Position numbers and translations under genes: made by a program. From Gallionella sp. (GTDB lineage Bacteria > Pseudomonadota > Gammaproteobacteria > Burkholderiales > Gallionellaceae), in the NCBI GenBank assembly GCA_028714075.1, contig JAQTMZ010000002.1, positions 124,001 to 188,000 of the forward strand: a DNA stretch of 64,000 bases, in the 5' to 3' direction. A model generated the notes under the pieces. The model searched no databases. It was not told the DNA's origin and saw only the letters and a program-made list of their open reading frames with translations. Positions 61,036 through 64,000 of this stretch are shown here, one piece after another (the first letter of the stretch is position 1; every line of letters begins with the position of its first letter).

Positions 61036-62337
61036 CTATTGCACCTTGGTTGCTACCCATTGACATGAACTTGCGTTTATCGACTGAGCATAAGTACCAA
61101 CAATTTTCCCTGCTCCAGTCACTTTACCCACTATCTGCAACCTATTGTTAAGGCCAGCTATAACTCTGTGAGCTTGGATTGTTACCGTTTTACCTTCAAC
61201 CCTGCCGTCATCAATATTAAAAGTAGCCCATGTACCTGTTATTGATTCACCGTCGTCACTTTGAACAATTTCCATAACGCCAGTGCCAGAACCATAGTCG
61301 CACGTTTGCTTCAAGTTCCAGCTTCCACTCAGCGTTTCTGCCTGCACTTTCTTCTTTATCTGGCTAAGTTTAAGCATGGCAATATTGAGATAACGTCCTT
61401 CCGGGTAGGCGTTACGGTATTGCTCATAGCTGATCAAGTCACTACTGTTTTTGATTTCTTCCCAGTATTCATCTTCGATTTGTTCATTAGTTTTGATGCG
61501 CACTACTGGTTGTGCCGGAGCGGAGACAGGTTTCAAACTCGGTACCTGCGTGCCTTGGCCGGGCTTGAAGTAGAACTCTCCCACCATGGAGGAGCTATCC
61601 CAAGGCATCTGCGCATCGCCGCTCTTGGCTGCGACACTGGCGCGTACATGCATGAACAGTTTTCCCAGTTCCACGCCGGGTTCATTGATCTGCCTGAGCA
61701 GTTCCTGCGTGAACAGCCCATTCTTGCCATCACCATCATTAGCGGTCTTGCCGGGCGCGGTGGCATAGGCGATGAAGCTGCCCTTGGGTGCGTCCATCTG
61801 CGCCAGCCCTCCACCGCTCATTTTGCGGAAGCTGCGCTCGAACGGGTTGTTGCGGCAGGCATCAAGGATAATGATGCTGACGGGGCTGGCGTTGAGTTGT
61901 TCCAGTACTGTGTCCACGCTCACGCTTTCGGAGGCAACCGCCGATTCATTCTTTATCTGGGCGTCCACGGGAATAATGTAGTTTTTTCCTTTGACCTGCA
62001 TTCCATGACCCGCATAGAAAAACAGGGCTGAGGTTTCAGTATTGAGCTTTTCACCGAAAGCGGTAATGGCACGAAGCATTTCCTTCTGGGTGGCATCGGT
62101 AACCTCAATGACCTCGAAACCCAGCCCATTGAGGACGTTTGACATGGCACGGGCATCGTTGACCGGGTTGCGTAAGTGAGGCGCGCCCTGATATGCGGCA
62201 TTACCGATAACGAGGGCGACGCGCTTCTGCGTCTGCACAGTGCCGGTAGTGATCTTCAAGTTGCGTTGCGCGGCATTGGCTGATGCAGCCAATAACAGGC
62301 TGCATAGCACGAACGCGAAGATTTTCAGGAGCTTCAT
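61036..62337 (-). CDS. Exported caspase-like (peptidase C14) protein
   Basis: A 433-residue exported protein with a signal peptide (LKIFAFVLCSLLLAASANA). Residues about 40-265 are a caspase p20-like fold with the catalytic histidine in FFYAGHGMQ and the cysteine in IILDACRNNPF. A linker leads to a C-terminal beta-rich domain (about 330-433) around SGSWNLKQTCDYGSGTG. Bacterial caspase relatives (orthocaspases) usually cut after basic residues. Because of the signal peptide it acts in the periplasm or outside. It is not on the transposon. Its targets are unknown. Confidence 0.9.
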   Translation of the reverse strand: MKLLKIFAFVLCSLLLAASANAAQRNLKITTGTVQTQKRVALVIGNAAYQGAPHLRNPVNDARAMSNVLNGLGFEVIEVTDATQKEMLRAITAFGEKLNTETSALFFYAGHGMQVKGKNYIIPVDAQIKNESAVASESVSVDTVLEQLNASPVSIIILDACRNNPFERSFRKMSGGGLAQMDAPKGSFIAYATAPGKTANDGDGKNGLFTQELLRQINEPGVELGKLFMHVRASVAAKSGDAQMPWDSSSMVGEFYFKPGQGTQVPSLKPVSAPAQPVVRIKTNEQIEDEYWEEIKNSSDLISYEQYRNAYPEGRYLNIAMLKLSQIKKKVQAETLSGSWNLKQTCDYGSGTGVMEIVQSDDGESITGTWATFNIDDGRVEGKTVTIQAHRVIAGLNNRLQIVGKVTGAGKIVGTYAQSINASSCQWVATKVQ

Positions 62338-62509
62338 TTCTGTGTGGACAAATCGGCTTCTAATGAATAATTTTCATGCTATCAGATTTTCTACTTATTG
62401 AGTGATGAGCTAGCCATTCAGGGGGTGATGCTGAGTATATGCAACTGGCACATTCCAGCCCCTCACCAATATCCGATTTGGTTGTTCTCAAACTATCTGA
62501 CAGGCAGTG

Positions 62510-63304
62510 TCAGGTTAAATCACGGCTGCTGTCGCTCAAGTAATTCGCTATTTTTGTGAACTCCGCCACACCGAGATTCTCCGCGCGCAGTTGGGCATTT
62601 ATGCCGAGCTGCGCGAAGTCTGTTTCGTTCAGGTAGTTGCGCAGGGTGTTGCGCAGGGTCTTGCGGCGTTGGCCGAACGCCGCGCCGACGATTGCGGAAA
62701 ACAGTTTTTCGTCGCGCACCTGGATTTCGCCGGCTGGCAGCGGGACCATGCGCACGATGGCGGAGTTGACCTTGGGCGCGGGGCGGAAAGATTCAGGCGG
62801 CACGTCGAGCAGTTTTTCCATGTTGAAGCGGTATTGCAGCATCACCGACAGCCGCCCGTATTCGGGCGTGGAGTGTGCGGCGACCATGCGTTCGACCACT
62901 TCGTTTTGCAGCATGAAATGCATGTCGCGGATGCGCCCAGCATAGGTGGCGAAGTGGAACAGCAGCGGCGAGGAGATGTTGTAGGGCAGGTTGCCGACGA
63001 TGCGCAGCGGGGCGGGCAGCGTCGCGATATCAAACTCCAGCGCATCACCGGCATGGATGGTCAGCTTGGATTCCGGATTGTCCTGCGGGTAGTCGTGCTC
63101 CAGCCGCGCGATGATGTCGCGATCAATCTCCACCACGTGCAGGTGGTTCAGGCGCTTCAGCAGCGGGCGCGTCAGCGCGCCCAGGCCGGGGCCGATTTCG
63201 ACCATGTGGTCTTCCGCTTCGGGACGGATCGCGCCGATGATGTCGGCGACGACTTGTTCATCGACGAGGAAATTCTGGCCGAATTTTTTCTTGGCTTTAT
63301 GCAC
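62510..63304 (-). CDS. rsmA: 16S rRNA dimethyladenosine transferase RsmA (KsgA)
   Basis: A 264-residue methyltransferase that dimethylates two adenines near the 3' end of 16S rRNA. It has KKFGQNFLVDEQVVADI, the SAM-binding EIGPGLGALTRPLL, the catalytic NLPYNISSPLLF and the C-terminal helical domain. The start is GTG at 63304; the open frame continues upstream into pdxA but that part is not RsmA-like. It follows pdxA with a 62-bp gap, a common order. Confidence 0.95.
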   Translation of the reverse strand: MHKAKKKFGQNFLVDEQVVADIIGAIRPEAEDHMVEIGPGLGALTRPLLKRLNHLHVVEIDRDIIARLEHDYPQDNPESKLTIHAGDALEFDIATLPAPLRIVGNLPYNISSPLLFHFATYAGRIRDMHFMLQNEVVERMVAAHSTPEYGRLSVMLQYRFNMEKLLDVPPESFRPAPKVNSAIVRMVPLPAGEIQVRDEKLFSAIVGAAFGQRRKTLRNTLRNYLNETDFAQLGINAQLRAENLGVAEFTKIANYLSDSSRDLT

Positions 63305-63366
63305 GATTTGTTCCGTGGAGTTTGCGGTGTTGGAATAAGCAACCAAGGGCGCGATAAATCGTGCCC

Positions 63367-64000
63367 CTACACATTTGCATCCCGCTCGTTGCGCGCCATC
63401 TGTGCCGCGAGGTTGATGGCTTCCAGCAGGCTGCCGCTGTCGGCTTTGCCGGTGCCCGCCAAATCCAGTGCCGTGCCGTGATCCACCGAGGTGCGGATGA
63501 TCGGCAGGCCGAGCGTGACATTCACGCCGTGGCCGAAGCTGGCATGTTTCAGTACCGGCAGGCCCTGGTCGTGGTACATCGCGAGCACGCAGTCGCACTG
63601 CGCCAGCTGGTGCGGGGTGAACAGCGTGTCGGCGGGCAGCGGCGCGCTGACCTTCATGCCTTCGGCGCGCAGTTTGTCGAGTACCGGGATCATCACTTCG
63701 ATTTCCTCGCGCCCCAGATAACCGCCTTCGCCCGCATGGGGGTTCAAACCGGCCACCAGAATGCGCGGTTGCGCGATGCCGAAACGGCGTTGCAGATCGC
63801 GCTGGATGATGCGCAGCACCTTTTCCAGCAACGGCGCGGTGATCGCACCAGGCACGTCCTTCAGGGCAAGATGGGTGGTGGCGAGCGCCACGCGCATCCC
63901 GCCGCCGACCAGCATCATCACTACCAACGCGGTGCCGGTCTGTTCGGCGAGAAACTCGGTGTGCCCGGTGAACGGGATGCCGGCATCGTTGATGATGCCC
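63367..64000 (-). CDS. pdxA: 4-hydroxythreonine-4-phosphate dehydrogenase PdxA (partial)
   Basis: The C-terminal 210 residues of PdxA, an enzyme of pyridoxal-phosphate synthesis. The frame stays open to the window edge, reading [20 protein letters not shown] at the cut. Metal ligands and signatures are visible: [36 protein letters not shown] and [16 protein letters not shown]. The N-terminal third lies outside the window. Confidence 0.95.
   Translation of the reverse strand, partial: GIINDAGIPFTGHTEFLAEQTGTALVVMMLVGGGMRVALATTHLALKDVPGAITAPLLEKVLRIIQRDLQRRFGIAQPRILVAGLNPHAGEGGYLGREEIEVMIPVLDKLRAEGMKVSAPLPADTLFTPHQLAQCDCVLAMYHDQGLPVLKHASFGHGVNVTLGLPIIRTSVDHGTALDLAGTGKADSGSLLEAINLAAQMARNERDANV

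Overview
The window looks like a chromosome segment from a betaproteobacterium, most likely of the Nitrosomonadales/Gallionellaceae type. This rests on gene order: lipB-lipA with ybeD, an aminotransferase and a PBP5-type carboxypeptidase, a RegB/RegA redox two-component pair, argB near slmA and a class I-beta DAHP synthase, mfd, dapB-bamE-recN-nadK, and pdxA-rsmA. It also rests on a respiratory cluster of the kind found in chemolithotrophs. The organism assignment is inference; no rRNA or tRNA gene is visible.

Bases 1-786 carry host genes on the minus strand: the start of an RNB-family ribonuclease and a small periplasmic cytochrome c. Bases 792-24444 are one complete Tn7-like transposon of 23,653 bp whose ends can be placed to the base. 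It has matching TGTGAGC / GCTCACA termini, tnsB-binding-like repeats at both ends and a perfect 5-bp target duplication (ATTAC at 787-791 and 24445-24449). A tnsA-tnsB-tnsC-tniQ operon sits at the left end. A second, longer tniQ/tnsD-like gene sits alone at the right end, next to the target gene lipA. The element is inserted exactly at the lipA stop codon, so its right end now encodes the last five LipA residues and the stop. No CRISPR array or cas gene is present. Cargo includes an ImmA/IrrE-like gene inside its own inverted repeats, an IS3 fragment, a membrane patatin-like phospholipase, an LpxR-like lipid A deacylase, a DUF6765 protein, an exported CHAT protease-like protein paired with an alpha/beta hydrolase, an HU protein, small regulators and membrane proteins, and a DEDDh exonuclease.

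Bases 24426-42240 are ordinary host genes: lipoate synthesis, peptidoglycan trimming, RegBA redox control, a PCu(A)C copper chaperone, paired HD-GYP and PP2C response regulators, Hsp20, argB, a pyrimidine nucleotidase, slmA, DAHP synthase, a histone-H1-like protein, a 32-residue pilin-like mini-gene and mfd. Mfd carries an in-frame palindromic insert. A small orphan gene at 42347-42916 is flanked by 33-bp inverted repeats.

Bases 44039-55278 form the second region of interest, a minus-strand respiratory cluster. It encodes two tiny membrane proteins, a CuA subunit II and a heme-copper subunit I with NO-reductase-like (sNOR-like) features, heme O synthase, an SCO protein, a cytochrome b fused to a 2Fe-2S/FAD/NAD reductase, an unknown anchored protein, a second heme-copper-like subunit lacking two of the three CuB histidines, and a cytochrome b fused to two 4Fe-4S clusters and an MvhD-like domain. 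Together these suggest a membrane system linking the quinone pool with NAD(P)H and a low-potential carrier, possibly for NO reduction or reverse electron flow.

Bases 55639-64000 return to host genes: a half-length GDT1/UPF0016 transporter, dapB, a BamE fusion, recN, nadK, a periplasmic caspase-like protein, rsmA and a partial pdxA.
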